Below are positions 9,589 to 19,710 of a stretch of 64,000 nt of DNA, one piece after another. How positions within the stretch are numbered: the stretch's first letter is position 1; each line of letters opens with the position of its first letter. The position numbers and the translations under genes are program-made. Origin of the DNA: Mycobacterium sp. Its GTDB lineage: Bacteria; Actinomycetota; Actinomycetes; Mycobacteriales; Mycobacteriaceae. The notes below the pieces were generated by a model that saw only the letters and a program-made list of their open reading frames with translations, did no database searches and was not told the origin of the DNA. The stretch covers positions 1 through 64,000 of the forward strand of contig JAGQTV010000103.1 in assembly GCA_020438845.1 (NCBI GenBank), given 5' to 3'.

Positions 9589-10563
9589 ATGATGTCGGGC
9601 ATGCCACATCTGGTAGTCATCAGCACGGGCGGCACGATTGCCACCACCGCCGGGACGGACGGGGTGCTCCGTCCAGCACAGAGCGGCGCTGCGCTGGTGA
9701 GCGCGGCGGGGCTGGGACCGGACACCGACCTGGACATCGACGTCGTCGACCTGATGTCGGTGGACAGCTCCCAGCTCACCCCGGCCGACTGGCTGAAAAT
9801 CCGGGACGCCGCAGAGCACGCCGTCGCAGCAGGCGCCGACGGTGTGGTGATCACCCACGGATCGGACACGATCGAAGAGACCGCCCTGTGGCTTGACCTG
9901 ACCTACGACGGTGACACACCAGTGGTACTGACCTGCGGCGTACGGCCATCCGACGACCCCGACCCGGACGGCCCGGGGAACCTGCGTGACGCGCTGAGGG
10001 TGGCGGCCAGCCCCGCGGCCCGTGGGCTGGGTGTGCTGCTGAGCTTCAGCGGAACGGTGTTCACGCCACTGGGCACCACCAAACAAGGCGGCACGGCGGT
10101 ATTCGGCGGAACGACGCCGCTGGGGCACGTGGCCGATTCCCGGGAGTCAGATGCCCCGGTCATTACGCTCCCCGGGGAGAGGGAACGGCCGTACCTGGGA
10201 CGAGTGACCAGCGCGCCGCGAGTGGACATCGTGATGGCCTATCCGGGGTCGGATGGGACCGCACTGGACGCCTTCACCGCCGCCGGAGCGCGCGGTCTGG
10301 TGGTCGAGGCGATGGGAGCGGGCAACGTCGGCGCCGCCACCATCGAGGCAGTGGCGCGGGCCTGCCGGCGCGGGGTGGCGGTCGCAGTCACTTCCCGCGT
10401 CCGGGGTGCTCAGACCCTGGCGACGTACGGGCCCGGCCACGATCTGACCGCCGCAGGCGCGATCATGGTTCCCCGGCTGCAGTCCAGTCAGGCCCGGGTT
10501 CTGGTGATGGCGGCGCTGGGCGCCGGGCTGCCCGTCGGTGACATCGTGACCCGGTTGGGATGA
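9589..10563 (+). CDS. ansA: L-asparaginase (type I/II fold)
   Basis: Hydrolyses asparagine to aspartate and ammonia. The first catalytic threonine motif ISTGGTIATT is at 11-20 and the second, THGSDTIEET, at 89-98, both complete. The C-terminal half has the EAMGAGNVG segment and GPGHDL. With the ATG at 9589 it is 324 residues, close to mycobacterial AnsA; further in-frame ATGs at 9592 and 9601 are possible, and an AGG eight bases upstream favours the first. It is divergent from lspA and convergent with dinB, as in M. tuberculosis. Confidence 0.93.
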   Translation: MMSGMPHLVVISTGGTIATTAGTDGVLRPAQSGAALVSAAGLGPDTDLDIDVVDLMSVDSSQLTPADWLKIRDAAEHAVAAGADGVVITHGSDTIEETALWLDLTYDGDTPVVLTCGVRPSDDPDPDGPGNLRDALRVAASPAARGLGVLLSFSGTVFTPLGTTKQGGTAVFGGTTPLGHVADSRESDAPVITLPGERERPYLGRVTSAPRVDIVMAYPGSDGTALDAFTAAGARGLVVEAMGAGNVGAATIEAVARACRRGVAVAVTSRVRGAQTLATYGPGHDLTAAGAIMVPRLQSSQARVLVMAALGAGLPVGDIVTRLG

Positions 10564-10666
10564 TTCCGAACGCCGCCGACGATGCCTCGGTGGGGCCGTT
10601 TTTCGATTCCACCAAGACCTGCAGCCACCTGCCTGCTCCTGAATCGTTCGCCTGAGTACGCGGAAC

Positions 10667-11998
10667 TCATTTCGGCAGAACCCAGTCCAGACTGTCCAAT
10701 GGGTCGGCCCGGGCCAGGCCGGAGGTGGCGATGGGCAAGGTGCGCATGATGCCGGGCCCGCTACTGCGCGTTTCGAACCGCACGCTCACCACCCCGTGCC
10801 CCGCTCCCTGCACCCAACCATGGCCATGTTCCGGGTGACTGACGTCGTCACCGATCCGCCAGCCTCCCGTCTCGGCAACGGGTTCGGGTACCGGCTGCGC
10901 CAGCGGATTATCGGTGAGTTCGGCCTCCTGCTGTTCGAGCTCGGGGAACAGCGATTCTTGCCGAACGTCGCTCAGGCCGGAAAACCCAACGCCGACAAGC
11001 CGAATCGGGCCGATCTCGCGGGGGTCGAGTAGTAGCCGGCGGGCCGTGGCCGTCAGGGTCCCGGCGTCGGCCGTGGTGTAGGGCAGGGTCGCCGATCGAG
11101 TCAGTGTCGACATGTCGGATTTCTTGAGTTTGACCGTGACGGTGCGGGCGCCCCGACCGTCCCGGCTGAGCCGCCGGTGGGCGTGCTCGGCGATGGGGCC
11201 GGCCGCCTCGCGGAGCTGTTCGATCGTCGTGAGGTCGGCAGCGAAGGTGGACTCGGCGCTGATCTGCTTGGCCTCAGCCCGTTCGGCGACCGGTCGGTCG
11301 TCGACGCCGCGGGCCAGCCGGTGCAGGGCCGGCCCCACCGTCGCACCCAGGATGTCGGCAACTTCGGCATCCGACAGCGCGGCGAGCTGCCCGACGGTGT
11401 CAACACCGAGCCGATTCAGCTTCTCCTCGGCCACCGGGCCGATGCCCCACAACCGCCGCACCGGCAGCCCCTCAAGCAGTGACCCCTCCTCGCGGCGCGC
11501 AATCACGCGAACGCCATCCGGCTTGGCCAAGCCGGAGGCGATCTTGGCGATCTGCTTGCCCGAACCGGCGCCCACCGAGGCGATCAGTCCGGTCTGCTCG
11601 CGTACCGTCATCCTCAGTTCGACACAGAACCGTTCCACCTCCTGCGGCGAGGCTCCGACCAGCTCTGCCGGCTCGCCGAAAGCCTCGTCGAGGGAGAGCT
11701 GTTCGAGCACCGGCACAACCGTGCGAACCGCTTCCAGAACCCGGCGACTGGCGAGCCCGTAGACGGCACCGCGCGGTGGCAGAACAACGGCCGCCGGACC
11801 GATCAGCCGCCGGGCCTGGTGCACCGGCATCGCCGAGCGGGCCCCGAAGGCGCGGGCCTCGTAGCTGGCCCCGGCCACAACCCCGCGACCGCCGGTACCC
11901 CCGACCACCACCGGCCTGCCCCGCAACGTCGGGCGAGTGAGTTGCTCGACGGATGCGAAGAACGCATCCATGTCGAAATGCAGCACCCAGCGGCCCAC
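10667..11998 (-). CDS. dinB: DNA polymerase IV (Y-family, DinB1/DinX)
   Basis: A translesion polymerase, 443 residues. Catalytic acids are in [11 protein letters not shown] (D9) and SLDE (D104, E105). A helix-hairpin-helix region ([19 protein letters not shown]) and little-finger domain follow to about 350. The last ~70 residues are an added module with [19 protein letters not shown], reminiscent of small Tudor/KOW-like beta domains, ending in a Leu/Trp-rich tail. The same extended form is known for mycobacterial DinX. The stop is 103 nt from the ansA stop; GGTGG and CCACC flank a T-run there, a weak terminator. Confidence 0.94.
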   Translation of the reverse strand: MGRWVLHFDMDAFFASVEQLTRPTLRGRPVVVGGTGGRGVVAGASYEARAFGARSAMPVHQARRLIGPAAVVLPPRGAVYGLASRRVLEAVRTVVPVLEQLSLDEAFGEPAELVGASPQEVERFCVELRMTVREQTGLIASVGAGSGKQIAKIASGLAKPDGVRVIARREEGSLLEGLPVRRLWGIGPVAEEKLNRLGVDTVGQLAALSDAEVADILGATVGPALHRLARGVDDRPVAERAEAKQISAESTFAADLTTIEQLREAAGPIAEHAHRRLSRDGRGARTVTVKLKKSDMSTLTRSATLPYTTADAGTLTATARRLLLDPREIGPIRLVGVGFSGLSDVRQESLFPELEQQEAELTDNPLAQPVPEPVAETGGWRIGDDVSHPEHGHGWVQGAGHGVVSVRFETRSSGPGIMRTLPIATSGLARADPLDSLDWVLPK

Positions 11999-12100
11999 CC
12001 CTGAAGGTTATCCGCGCCCAGGGTGGGCGCTGTGGACACCGACGCCCTGGATCTCCTCCCTATCGCCCGCTGTCGGCGCCTCCACTGTCGGCGCTTCGAC

Positions 12101-15100
12101 TCAGACCTTCGCGATCGCCACCCGAACCCCATCGCCGATCTCCACTCCGTCGACCGGCTCTCCGAAGTCGAAGCTGGTGGCCAGAATTTCACCCGCGATG
12201 AGGCCACGGTGGGCTTCGGCCCACGGAATCCGCCCGTCCGGCACCGCCATCAGCACGCGAATCCGGTCGCTGACGTCGAGGCCCGAGGACTTGCGCAGGT
12301 CCTGAAGCTCACGGATTCGGTCCTTGGCCCAGCCCTCGGCCTCAAGCTCCGGTGTCACTGCGCAGTCCAGGACCACCAGGCCGGCCCCGCCCGCCAACGC
12401 CGCGGTGCTATCCGGGTCGGCCGCAACCAAGCGGGAGCTGTACTCGTCGGCGTTGAGCACCACGTCCCCGGCGGCCAGAGTGCCATCCGGGTTGAGCACC
12501 CCAGCCCCCGCTTTGACAGCCTTGATGGCGTCCTGCACGGCTTTGCCCAGCCGCGGCCCGGCGGCCCGGGCGTTGACCGCCAGTTCGAACCGGCCGTGGG
12601 CGGCGATGTCGTCGGTCAGCTCGACCGCCTTGACGTTGAGTTCGTCGGCGATCAAGTCGGCGTAAGGCGCAAGCTGTTCTGGGTTATCCACCGCAACAGT
12701 GATTTTCGGTAGCGGCAGACGTACCCGCAGCTTCTTGGCCTTCCGCAGCGACGACCCCACCGAGCACACCTCGCGAACCTGGTCCATGGCCGCGACCAAT
12801 GCGGGATCGGCGGGCAAAACCCCGGCCTGCGGCCAGTCGGTCAGGTGCACCGACCGCTCCCCCGTGACACCCCGCCAGATCACCTCGCACGCCATCGGCA
12901 GCAGCGGTGCCGCCAACCGCGCCGTGACCTCCAGGACGGTGTGCAGAGTGTCGATGGCATCGGAATCCTCATGCCAGAACCGCGAACGGGACCGTCGCAC
13001 ATACCAATTCGTCAGCGCCTCGGTGAACTGCCGCAACTGCTCGCAGGCACCGGAGATGTCGCAGACGTCCATCGCAGCGGTGAGGTCGTCGCGCAACTCG
13101 GCCAGCTTCGCAAGGATGTAGCGGTCCAGCACGTGCGGCGAGTCGGTGCGCCAGGCGCCCTTGGCCGGGGCGTACAACGCCAGGAAGCTGTAAGCGTTCC
13201 ACAACGGCAGCAGAACCTGACGCACCCCCTCGCGGATGCCCTGCTCGGTGACGATCAGGTTGCCGCCCCGCAGAATCGGAGAGGCCATCAGGAACCACCG
13301 CATGGCGTCGGATCCGTCCCGGTCGAACACTTCGTTGACGTCCGGGTAGTTGCGCAGCGACTTGCTCATCTTCGCACCGTCGTTGCCAAGCACGATGCCG
13401 TGCGACACGCAGGTCTTGAACGCCGGCCGGTCGAACAGTGCGGTGGCCAACACGTGCAGCGTGTAGAACCAGCCGCGGGTCTGACCGATGTACTCGACGA
13501 TGAAGTCGCCCGGATAGTGGCCGTCGACCCGCTTGTCGGGGTCGGCGGACGCGACACCGGCGAACCAGTCCTGGTTCTCGAACGGGTAGTGCACCTGACC
13601 GTAGGGCATCGACCCGGAGTCGAACCACACGTCGAAGACGTCCTCGATGCGGCGCATCGTGGACTTGCCGGTCGGGTCGTCGGGGTTGGGCCGGGTCAGC
13701 TCGTCGATGTAGGGCCGGTGCAGGTTGTCCGGCCGCACCCCGAAGTCACGCTCGAGTTCATCGAGGCTTCCGTAGACGTCGATCCGCGGGTAGGCCGGGT
13801 CGTCGGACTCCCAGACCGGAATCGGCGTGCCCCAGTATCGGTTTCGTGAGATCGACCAGTCCCGTGCGTTCGACAGCCACTTGCCGAACTGGCCGTCCTT
13901 GACGTGCTCGGGATACCAGGTGATCTGTTGGTTGAGTTCCACCATGCGGTCGCGGAACTCGGTGACGCGCACGAACCAGGACGACACCGCCCGATAGATC
14001 AGCGGATTGCGGCACCGCCAGCAGTGCGGATACGGGTGGTCATAGGTTTCGTGCCGGATCAGCACGGCTCCGTTGGCCGCCGCGGACCCGGTGCCGTTCT
14101 TGAGGTCGCGGATGATCTGCGGGTTGGCGTCGAAGACATGCTGGCCCTGGTAGTCGGGCACCTGGGAGTCGAACCGGCCCTTCGGGTCGACCGGGGTGAC
14201 CGGCAGGATCCCGACGGTGTCGGTGGTCGCCTTGTCATCCTCGCCGTAGGCCGGTGCCATGTGGACCACGCCGGTGCCGTCGTCCGTGGTGACGAAGTCG
14301 CCGCGCAGCACCTGAAACGCGTTGTCTGATCCCATGAAATACGGGAACGGCGGCAGATACCGCAGACCGATCAGCTGCTCGCCGCTGTAGGAGGCGACTA
14401 CCTCGGGCTCCTCCCCCAACTCCCGAACGTAGGCGCCCAGCCGCGGACGCGCCAGCACCAGACGGCGTCCGTCAACCGCGACCACGACGTACTCGACCTC
14501 GGGGTTGACCGCGACGGCCTGGTTGGACGGCAACGTCCAGGGAGTGGTGGTCCAGATCAACAGGTGCGCACCGTCCAGATCGGATCCCGGGGCGTCGATC
14601 CGGAACCCCACGGTGATCGCCGGGTCCTGTCGGCTCTGGTAGACGTCGTCGTCCATGCGCAGTTCGTGGCTGGACAGCGGTGTCTCGTCGTTCCAGCAGT
14701 ACGGCAGTACCCGCACACCTTCGTAGGCCAGTCCCTTGTCCCACAGCTGCTTGAACGCCCAGATGACCGACTCCATGAACGACAGGTCAAGTGTCTTGTA
14801 GTCGTTGTCGAAGTCGACCCAGCGGGCCTGACGGGTGACATAGGCGCGCCACTCGCTGGTGTACTTGAGCACCGAATCCCGGCAGGCGTCGTTGAATTTC
14901 TCGATGCCCATGGCCTCGATCTGAGCCTTGTCGGTGATGCCGAGTTGGCGTTGGACCTCGAGTTCGGCAGGCAGGCCGTGGGTGTCCCAGCCGAACCGGC
15001 GCTCGACCTTGTAACCGCGCATGGTGCGGTAGCGCGGGACGATGTCTTTGACGTACCCCGTCAGCAGGTGGCCGTAGTGGGGTAAGCCGTTGGCGAACGG

Positions 15101-15286
15101 CGGCCCGTCGTAGAAGACATACTCATCAGCCCCGTCGCGGCGCTCGATACTGGCCCGAAAGGTGTCGTCGGCCGCCCAGTACGCCAGAACCTCGCGTTCC
15201 AGGGCGGGGAAATCGGGAGACCCGCCGGCCGGCCGGGGATAGCCGGGCCCTGGGAGTCCTGGCACAGTGGGGGTGTGATCGGTCAC
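12101..15286 (-). CDS. ileS: Isoleucyl-tRNA synthetase, eukaryote-like long form
   Basis: Charges tRNA-Ile. I start it at GTG 15286, ten bases after AGGAG, giving 1061 residues. The HIGH-type motif is PHYGH at 69-73 and KMSKS is at 639-643. The large editing domain and the C-terminal anticodon region are of the eukaryote-like class that in actinobacteria gives low mupirocin sensitivity. A longer open frame reaches 15403 but runs through the T-box antisequestrator and is not coding. Expression is predicted to be controlled by uncharged tRNA-Ile through the T-box directly upstream. The neighbour is dinB, 102 nt downstream. Confidence 0.97.
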   Translation of the reverse strand: MTDHTPTVPGLPGPGYPRPAGGSPDFPALEREVLAYWAADDTFRASIERRDGADEYVFYDGPPFANGLPHYGHLLTGYVKDIVPRYRTMRGYKVERRFGWDTHGLPAELEVQRQLGITDKAQIEAMGIEKFNDACRDSVLKYTSEWRAYVTRQARWVDFDNDYKTLDLSFMESVIWAFKQLWDKGLAYEGVRVLPYCWNDETPLSSHELRMDDDVYQSRQDPAITVGFRIDAPGSDLDGAHLLIWTTTPWTLPSNQAVAVNPEVEYVVVAVDGRRLVLARPRLGAYVRELGEEPEVVASYSGEQLIGLRYLPPFPYFMGSDNAFQVLRGDFVTTDDGTGVVHMAPAYGEDDKATTDTVGILPVTPVDPKGRFDSQVPDYQGQHVFDANPQIIRDLKNGTGSAAANGAVLIRHETYDHPYPHCWRCRNPLIYRAVSSWFVRVTEFRDRMVELNQQITWYPEHVKDGQFGKWLSNARDWSISRNRYWGTPIPVWESDDPAYPRIDVYGSLDELERDFGVRPDNLHRPYIDELTRPNPDDPTGKSTMRRIEDVFDVWFDSGSMPYGQVHYPFENQDWFAGVASADPDKRVDGHYPGDFIVEYIGQTRGWFYTLHVLATALFDRPAFKTCVSHGIVLGNDGAKMSKSLRNYPDVNEVFDRDGSDAMRWFLMASPILRGGNLIVTEQGIREGVRQVLLPLWNAYSFLALYAPAKGAWRTDSPHVLDRYILAKLAELRDDLTAAMDVCDISGACEQLRQFTEALTNWYVRRSRSRFWHEDSDAIDTLHTVLEVTARLAAPLLPMACEVIWRGVTGERSVHLTDWPQAGVLPADPALVAAMDQVREVCSVGSSLRKAKKLRVRLPLPKITVAVDNPEQLAPYADLIADELNVKAVELTDDIAAHGRFELAVNARAAGPRLGKAVQDAIKAVKAGAGVLNPDGTLAAGDVVLNADEYSSRLVAADPDSTAALAGGAGLVVLDCAVTPELEAEGWAKDRIRELQDLRKSSGLDVSDRIRVLMAVPDGRIPWAEAHRGLIAGEILATSFDFGEPVDGVEIGDGVRVAIAKV

Positions 15287-15512
15287 GGTCGCGGGACTCC
15301 TGTGCCGGTACGGGCACGGGGACGACGACGCGCGGTGCGCGAGCGCCGCGGTACCACCCCGCTTACGCACGGCCCGCCGTGCAGCCGACCGAGCATCGCT
15401 CAACAGGGACTATGACGGGCCCACCCGTCCGGTTCTACTGGGCTCCCCGAGAAAGGCCCGGGGACGGCTGTTCTTCCGGAGGCTCCCCGGTGATGGCCGG
15501 ATCAATGCCGCT
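15287..15512 (-). promoter_or_regulatory. Actinobacterial translational T-box riboswitch of ileS
   Basis: Read on the minus strand. An ultrashort stem I (rc of 15487-15500) has CCGG/CCGG around a CCATCA loop holding the Ile specifier AUC (rc of 15492-15494). The stem II region follows, with GGAAGAAC, then AGTAGA and the hairpin GACGGG/CCCGTC. A stem III (GCACGG/CCGTGC) precedes the canonical T-box TGGTACCGCG (rc of 15347-15356). A GTGCC/GGCAC hairpin (rc of 15302-15317) abuts the AGGAG ribosome binding site, so control should be at translation, by hiding or freeing this site. The layout matches the described M. tuberculosis ileS T-box. Confidence 0.93.
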
Positions 15513-15594
15513 GGGCTGAGTGTACCGTCTTCGGCGACCAGCACCTGCGACGCAGCGGTTTTCCACGCCGGGCTGCTGGTCCGGGGTCCGTATC

Positions 15595-18500
15595 ATGGAC
15601 CAAATGGGTCGGCGCCTGCCAGCAGAGAATGGCCTGCCGGCAGAGGAGGGCCTGCCGGCAGGGAAAAGCCCGACCGGCGAAAGCAGTCGACTCTTCGCGC
15701 AGGTCGGGGCCTTTGTCGTCCGCTGGCCGTGGCTGGTCATCGCGTTGTGGATCGGCCTGGCAGTCGGTCTCACACAAGTCTTTCCGCCCCTCAGCGTCCT
15801 GGCCCAGCGAGCCCCGGCGGCCATACTCCCGGCGGATGCCCCGTCCACCGTCGCGCAGAAGCAGATGGCCGAGGCGTTCAAGGAAGCCGGTTCGGACAAC
15901 ATCCTGCTCGTCGTCCTGACCAATGACAAGGGCTTCACGCCCGCGGACGAGGGGGTTTATCGCGACCTAGCCAAAGCGCTGCGCGCCGACTCCGAAGACG
16001 TCCTCGCGTTGCAGGATTTCGTCACTACTCCCCCTCTGCGGGAGGTGCTGGTCAGCAAAGACAGCAAAGCATGGCTGATGCCCGTGAGTCTGGCTGGCGA
16101 GATAGGCACCCCGCAAGCCACGGATGCCACCAAACACGCGCTGGAAATTGTCCGGGAGAAAACCGCCGGCCAACCCATGGAGGTCTACACCACCGGACCC
16201 GCCGCCACGTTCAATGACCTCCAGGACATCGGCGAGCGAGATCGCATGACGATTGAGATCGCCACCGTGGTCGCACTCCTGACGATCCTGCTCATGGTGT
16301 ACCGCAACCCGCTCACCATGATCCTGCCGTTGATCACAATCGGAGTGTCGTTGGTCACGGCCCAGGGAGTGGTGGCCGGCATGGGTACAGCCGGCCTGAG
16401 CGTCTCGATGCAGACCATTGTGCTGCTCACTGCCATGTTGTCCGGCGCAGGAACCGACTACGCGGTATTCCTCATCAGCCGCTACCACGATTTCCTCCGA
16501 GCGGGTGCGGACTCGGACACCGCCATCCGCGACGCCATGGAATCCGTCGGCAAGGTCATCGCCGCATCCGCCGCCACGGTCGCGGTGACGTTCATGGGCA
16601 TGGTGTTCACCAAACTGACCGTTTTCTCCACCGTCGGGATCGCACTGGCGGCGGCAATCGCCGTCGGCTGCCTGGGCGCGCTGACGTTCCTGCCCGCGTT
16701 GCTGGTGCTGGCCGGCAGACGGGGATGGGTCAAACCGAGGCGCGATCTGACCGGCCGGTTCTGGAAGCGATCCGGCATCCGCATCGTGCGCCACCCGAAG
16801 GTGAACCTCCTGGTCAGCCTCGTGATCTTGGCCGCGCTGGCCAGCACTTCGGCGCTCGCGCACTACAACTACGACGACCGCAAGGTCCTACCTGCCGCCA
16901 GCGCCAGCATCGAAGGTTACGACGCCATCAGTCGGCACTTCCCGTTGAATGCCAGCCTGCCGCAGTACATCCTGATCACCTCGCCGCACGACCTGCGGAC
17001 CCCGCAAGCACTGGCCGACATGGAGGAGATGGCCCAACGAGTCAGCCAGCTGCCGGATATGGACCTGGTGCGCGGTATCACCCGGCCGACCGGGGAACGA
17101 CTGGAGCAGGGGAAGCTGTCCTTCCAGGCCGGCGAGGTGGGTAGCAAGATCGGCGAAGCCTCCAATCTGATCAACAGCAACACTTCTCAGTTGAACCTGC
17201 TGGCCAGCGGAGCGAACCAGATCGCTGACGTCCTCGGATCGATTCGCAGTCAGATGGGTCAGGCGATCGCCACCGTCAGCGGACTCGTGCAATCGCTGGT
17301 CGCCATGCAGAACCAATTCGGCGGCAACCAAACCCTGCAGCAGTTCGACCAGGCCAACAAATTGCTCGACGCCATGCACGCGCTGGGCGCGACGCTCGGC
17401 ATGAGCGTCTCAGACGCCATTGCCGCGTTCGGGCAGAACGTCGACCCAGTCCTTAACGCGCTCGGCACCAGCCCGGTGTGCGACTCCGACCCGAACTGTG
17501 TCGCCGCGCGCAGCCAGTTGGAGCAGGCCGCGGCCGCACGGGACAACGGCCTTTTGGCCGTCATCGCCGAACTGGGGCGCCAACTCGAGGCAGTAAGGGG
17601 CAACCAGACACTGGGTGCCACCGCCGACAACCTCAACGCCGCCCTCAATTCGGTGACCCAGACCCTCCACGCCGCCGGACTCAACAGTCCGGCCGATTTG
17701 CAGGCCCAGCTCTCACAGCTCGAACTCGGGGTCAACACCCTGGCAGATGCCAGCCGCCAGGTCGCCGACGGCGTTCAACTTCTGGTGGATCAGACCAAGA
17801 AGCTGGGAAGTGGCCTCGACCAGGCCTCAACGTTTCTGCTGATGATGAAGCATGACGCGAAAACTCCGTCGATGGCCGGCTTTTACGTCCCACCACAGAT
17901 CCTCACCAGCGACGAGTTCAAGAAAGCCGCTGCCGTCTTCTTCTCCGCTGACGGCCACACCGCCCGGTATCTGGTTCAGAGCAAGCTGAATCCTTTCAAC
18001 CCGGAAGCGATGGACCAGGTCAACGACATTCTGGCCACGGCCCGGGGCGCGCAGCCGAATACCAGCCTGGCAGACGCATCGATCTCGATGTCCGGTCTGA
18101 CGGTGACCCTGCGTGATACCCGCGACTACTACCGCGAAGACCTGCGGCTGATCGTCACCGCGACGATTCTCGTCGTTCTTGGAATCCTGATACTCCTGTT
18201 GCGCGCATTGGTCGCGCCTTTGTATCTGATTGGCTCCGTGGTGATTTCGTATCTGTCCGCACTGGGCATGGGGGTCGCCGTTTTCCAGTACGGGCTCGGA
18301 AAGGACCTGCATTGGAGCGTGCCCGGCCTCACATTCATCATCCTGGTTGCCGTCGGTGCGGACTACAACCTGCTGCTCATCTCCCGCATCCGCGATGAAT
18401 CTCCGTACGGCATCCGTTCCGGGGTGATCCGCACCGTCAGCCAGACCGGCGGCGTCATCACCGCGGCCGGCCTGATTTTCGCCGCGTCGATGATCGGGTT

Positions 18501-18861
18501 GCAGTTCTCCAGCATCGCCACACTTGCCCAGATCGGTTTCGTCATCGGTGCCGGCATTCTGCTGGACACCTTCCTGGTCCGAACCGTGACCGTGCCCGCG
18601 ATGGCCGTGCTCGTCGGCAAGGCGAACTGGTGGCCGTCGAAGTGGCAGCCGCCGGCCCCGACCCGGCGCGCCCCAAAGCCCGAACCCGAAACCGAGGCAC
18701 CCGGGACCGATTCGCCCGACACTGAGACATCTGAGACTGAGACATCTGAAACTGGGGCACGCGAAACCGAGGCACCCGGGACCGATTCGCCCGACACCGA
18801 GCCACCCGGAACCGAGCCACCCGACACCGACGCAACCGGGACATCCGGTTCGGCGGAATGA
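15595..18861 (+). CDS. MmpL-family RND lipid transporter
   Basis: A large inner-membrane lipid exporter, 1088 residues from ATG 15595 (15604 is also possible). Two halves each carry a membrane helix, an extracytoplasmic loop and a five-helix bundle. The proton-relay Asp-Tyr pairs are seen in GAGTDYAVFLISRYHD (D288-Y289) and VGADYNLLLISRIRDE (D923-Y924). The second loop (about residues 450-830) is rich in Gln/Leu helices. The N-terminus has three GLPA(E/G) repeats, and the last ~60 residues are a Pro/Thr/Glu/Asp-rich low-complexity tail with a DNA repeat. Position next to Sap, PapA and PKS genes suggests it exports the product of this cluster. It resembles MmpL4/8/10/12-type transporters; the exact orthologue cannot be named by eye. 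It is divergent from ileS. Confidence 0.92.
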   Translation: MDQMGRRLPAENGLPAEEGLPAGKSPTGESSRLFAQVGAFVVRWPWLVIALWIGLAVGLTQVFPPLSVLAQRAPAAILPADAPSTVAQKQMAEAFKEAGSDNILLVVLTNDKGFTPADEGVYRDLAKALRADSEDVLALQDFVTTPPLREVLVSKDSKAWLMPVSLAGEIGTPQATDATKHALEIVREKTAGQPMEVYTTGPAATFNDLQDIGERDRMTIEIATVVALLTILLMVYRNPLTMILPLITIGVSLVTAQGVVAGMGTAGLSVSMQTIVLLTAMLSGAGTDYAVFLISRYHDFLRAGADSDTAIRDAMESVGKVIAASAATVAVTFMGMVFTKLTVFSTVGIALAAAIAVGCLGALTFLPALLVLAGRRGWVKPRRDLTGRFWKRSGIRIVRHPKVNLLVSLVILAALASTSALAHYNYDDRKVLPAASASIEGYDAISRHFPLNASLPQYILITSPHDLRTPQALADMEEMAQRVSQLPDMDLVRGITRPTGERLEQGKLSFQAGEVGSKIGEASNLINSNTSQLNLLASGANQIADVLGSIRSQMGQAIATVSGLVQSLVAMQNQFGGNQTLQQFDQANKLLDAMHALGATLGMSVSDAIAAFGQNVDPVLNALGTSPVCDSDPNCVAARSQLEQAAAARDNGLLAVIAELGRQLEAVRGNQTLGATADNLNAALNSVTQTLHAAGLNSPADLQAQLSQLELGVNTLADASRQVADGVQLLVDQTKKLGSGLDQASTFLLMMKHDAKTPSMAGFYVPPQILTSDEFKKAAAVFFSADGHTARYLVQSKLNPFNPEAMDQVNDILATARGAQPNTSLADASISMSGLTVTLRDTRDYYREDLRLIVTATILVVLGILILLLRALVAPLYLIGSVVISYLSALGMGVAVFQYGLGKDLHWSVPGLTFIILVAVGADYNLLLISRIRDESPYGIRSGVIRTVSQTGGVITAAGLIFAASMIGLQFSSIATLAQIGFVIGAGILLDTFLVRTVTVPAMAVLVGKANWWPSKWQPPAPTRRAPKPEPETEAPGTDSPDTETSETETSETGARETEAPGTDSPDTEPPGTEPPDTDATGTSGSAE
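18687..18797 (+). repeat. 36-bp direct repeat in the mmpL 3' end
   Basis: The segment 18687-18722 recurs exactly at 18762-18797, 75 bp further on. Between and after the copies are shorter GACATCTGA-type and GAGCCACCCG-type repeats. They encode the Glu/Thr/Pro/Asp tail of the transporter. Slippage here would change tail length by whole codons (75 bp is 25 codons). Confidence 0.85.
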
Positions 18862-18927
18862 GACCGGCCGGAATCCCCCGGTGACGGCATCCGATGGGCG
18901 AAACCGGCGGCGGTACTCTCAACAACC

Positions 18928-19656
18928 ATGTGGACGACGGTTCTTGTTCTCGCCCTGGCGTTGAACTTCGAGCCACACCGGCTTGGAATCATCGGGCTGC
19001 TACTGATCGGCCGTCATCCGATTCGCCAACTGCTGATCTTCCTCGTCACGAGCTTTGCGGTCAGCGCGTCTGCCGGCCTGCTCATTCTGTTCGCGGTGGA
19101 CCGCACCGCACTCATCAACGGCGGTTCCGGCAGCGCGAAAATGCAGATCGTGATCGGGGCCGTCCTGTTCATTGTCGCGGCAGTGTTGTTCAGCAACATT
19201 TCCGTCGGTCGGCACTCGCAGGAGAGCGTCGCCGCACCACACGCTGAGGGGAATGGCTCGGAGACCCTGCAGAAGAGTGGAAACCCACTGGTGGACACGA
19301 TCACCAGGAAATTCTCCGGGGCAGCCAGACTCGTTCAGGAGAGCTCCCCCTGGCTCGCCGTGATCCTCGGCGTCGGCATTGCTCTGCCATCCGTGGATTA
19401 CATTGCGCTTCTCCTGCTCATCGCCACGTCCGGGATGTCGCCGAGGATGCAGATCACGGCACTCTTCACGTTCCTTACCATTGCGAATACCGTTCTGCTT
19501 GTTCCCATTTTCAGCTACCTGGTTGCCAAGGAACGGACGATCCGTGTTCTTGAAGGGCTGCGCAGTTGGGTCCTCGCACGACGCCGACGGGACTACGCCT
19601 TACTGCTCGGAATCGCCGGGGCCTTGTTGATCGCGGTTGGGATCAAGCGCCTCTGA
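18928..19656 (+). CDS. Sap/Gap-family polytopic membrane protein
   Basis: A 242-residue membrane protein with about six helices in two groups of three, separated by a hydrophilic loop (residues ~90-130). MWTTVLVLALALNFEPHRLG at the start, LLIGRHP, and the SPWLAVILGVGIALPSVDYI segment are typical of GAP/Sap proteins (sulfolipid-addressing protein, GPL-addressing protein), which assist export of acylated glycolipids in partnership with an MmpL. It lies 66 nt after mmpL on the same strand, which supports a joint role. The individual lipid cannot be deduced. Confidence 0.88.
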   Translation: MWTTVLVLALALNFEPHRLGIIGLLLIGRHPIRQLLIFLVTSFAVSASAGLLILFAVDRTALINGGSGSAKMQIVIGAVLFIVAAVLFSNISVGRHSQESVAAPHAEGNGSETLQKSGNPLVDTITRKFSGAARLVQESSPWLAVILGVGIALPSVDYIALLLLIATSGMSPRMQITALFTFLTIANTVLLVPIFSYLVAKERTIRVLEGLRSWVLARRRRDYALLLGIAGALLIAVGIKRL

Positions 19657-19710
19657 CCCGCCAGCCCCTTTCTCCTTATTTCCAGGGGCCGCTCGGCGCT
19701 GTTCGCGGAA

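Noticed and set aside
15287-15403. N-terminal extension of IleS
   Set aside because: The frame passes through the T-box and stem III; GTG 15286 has a ribosome binding site and matches known starts.
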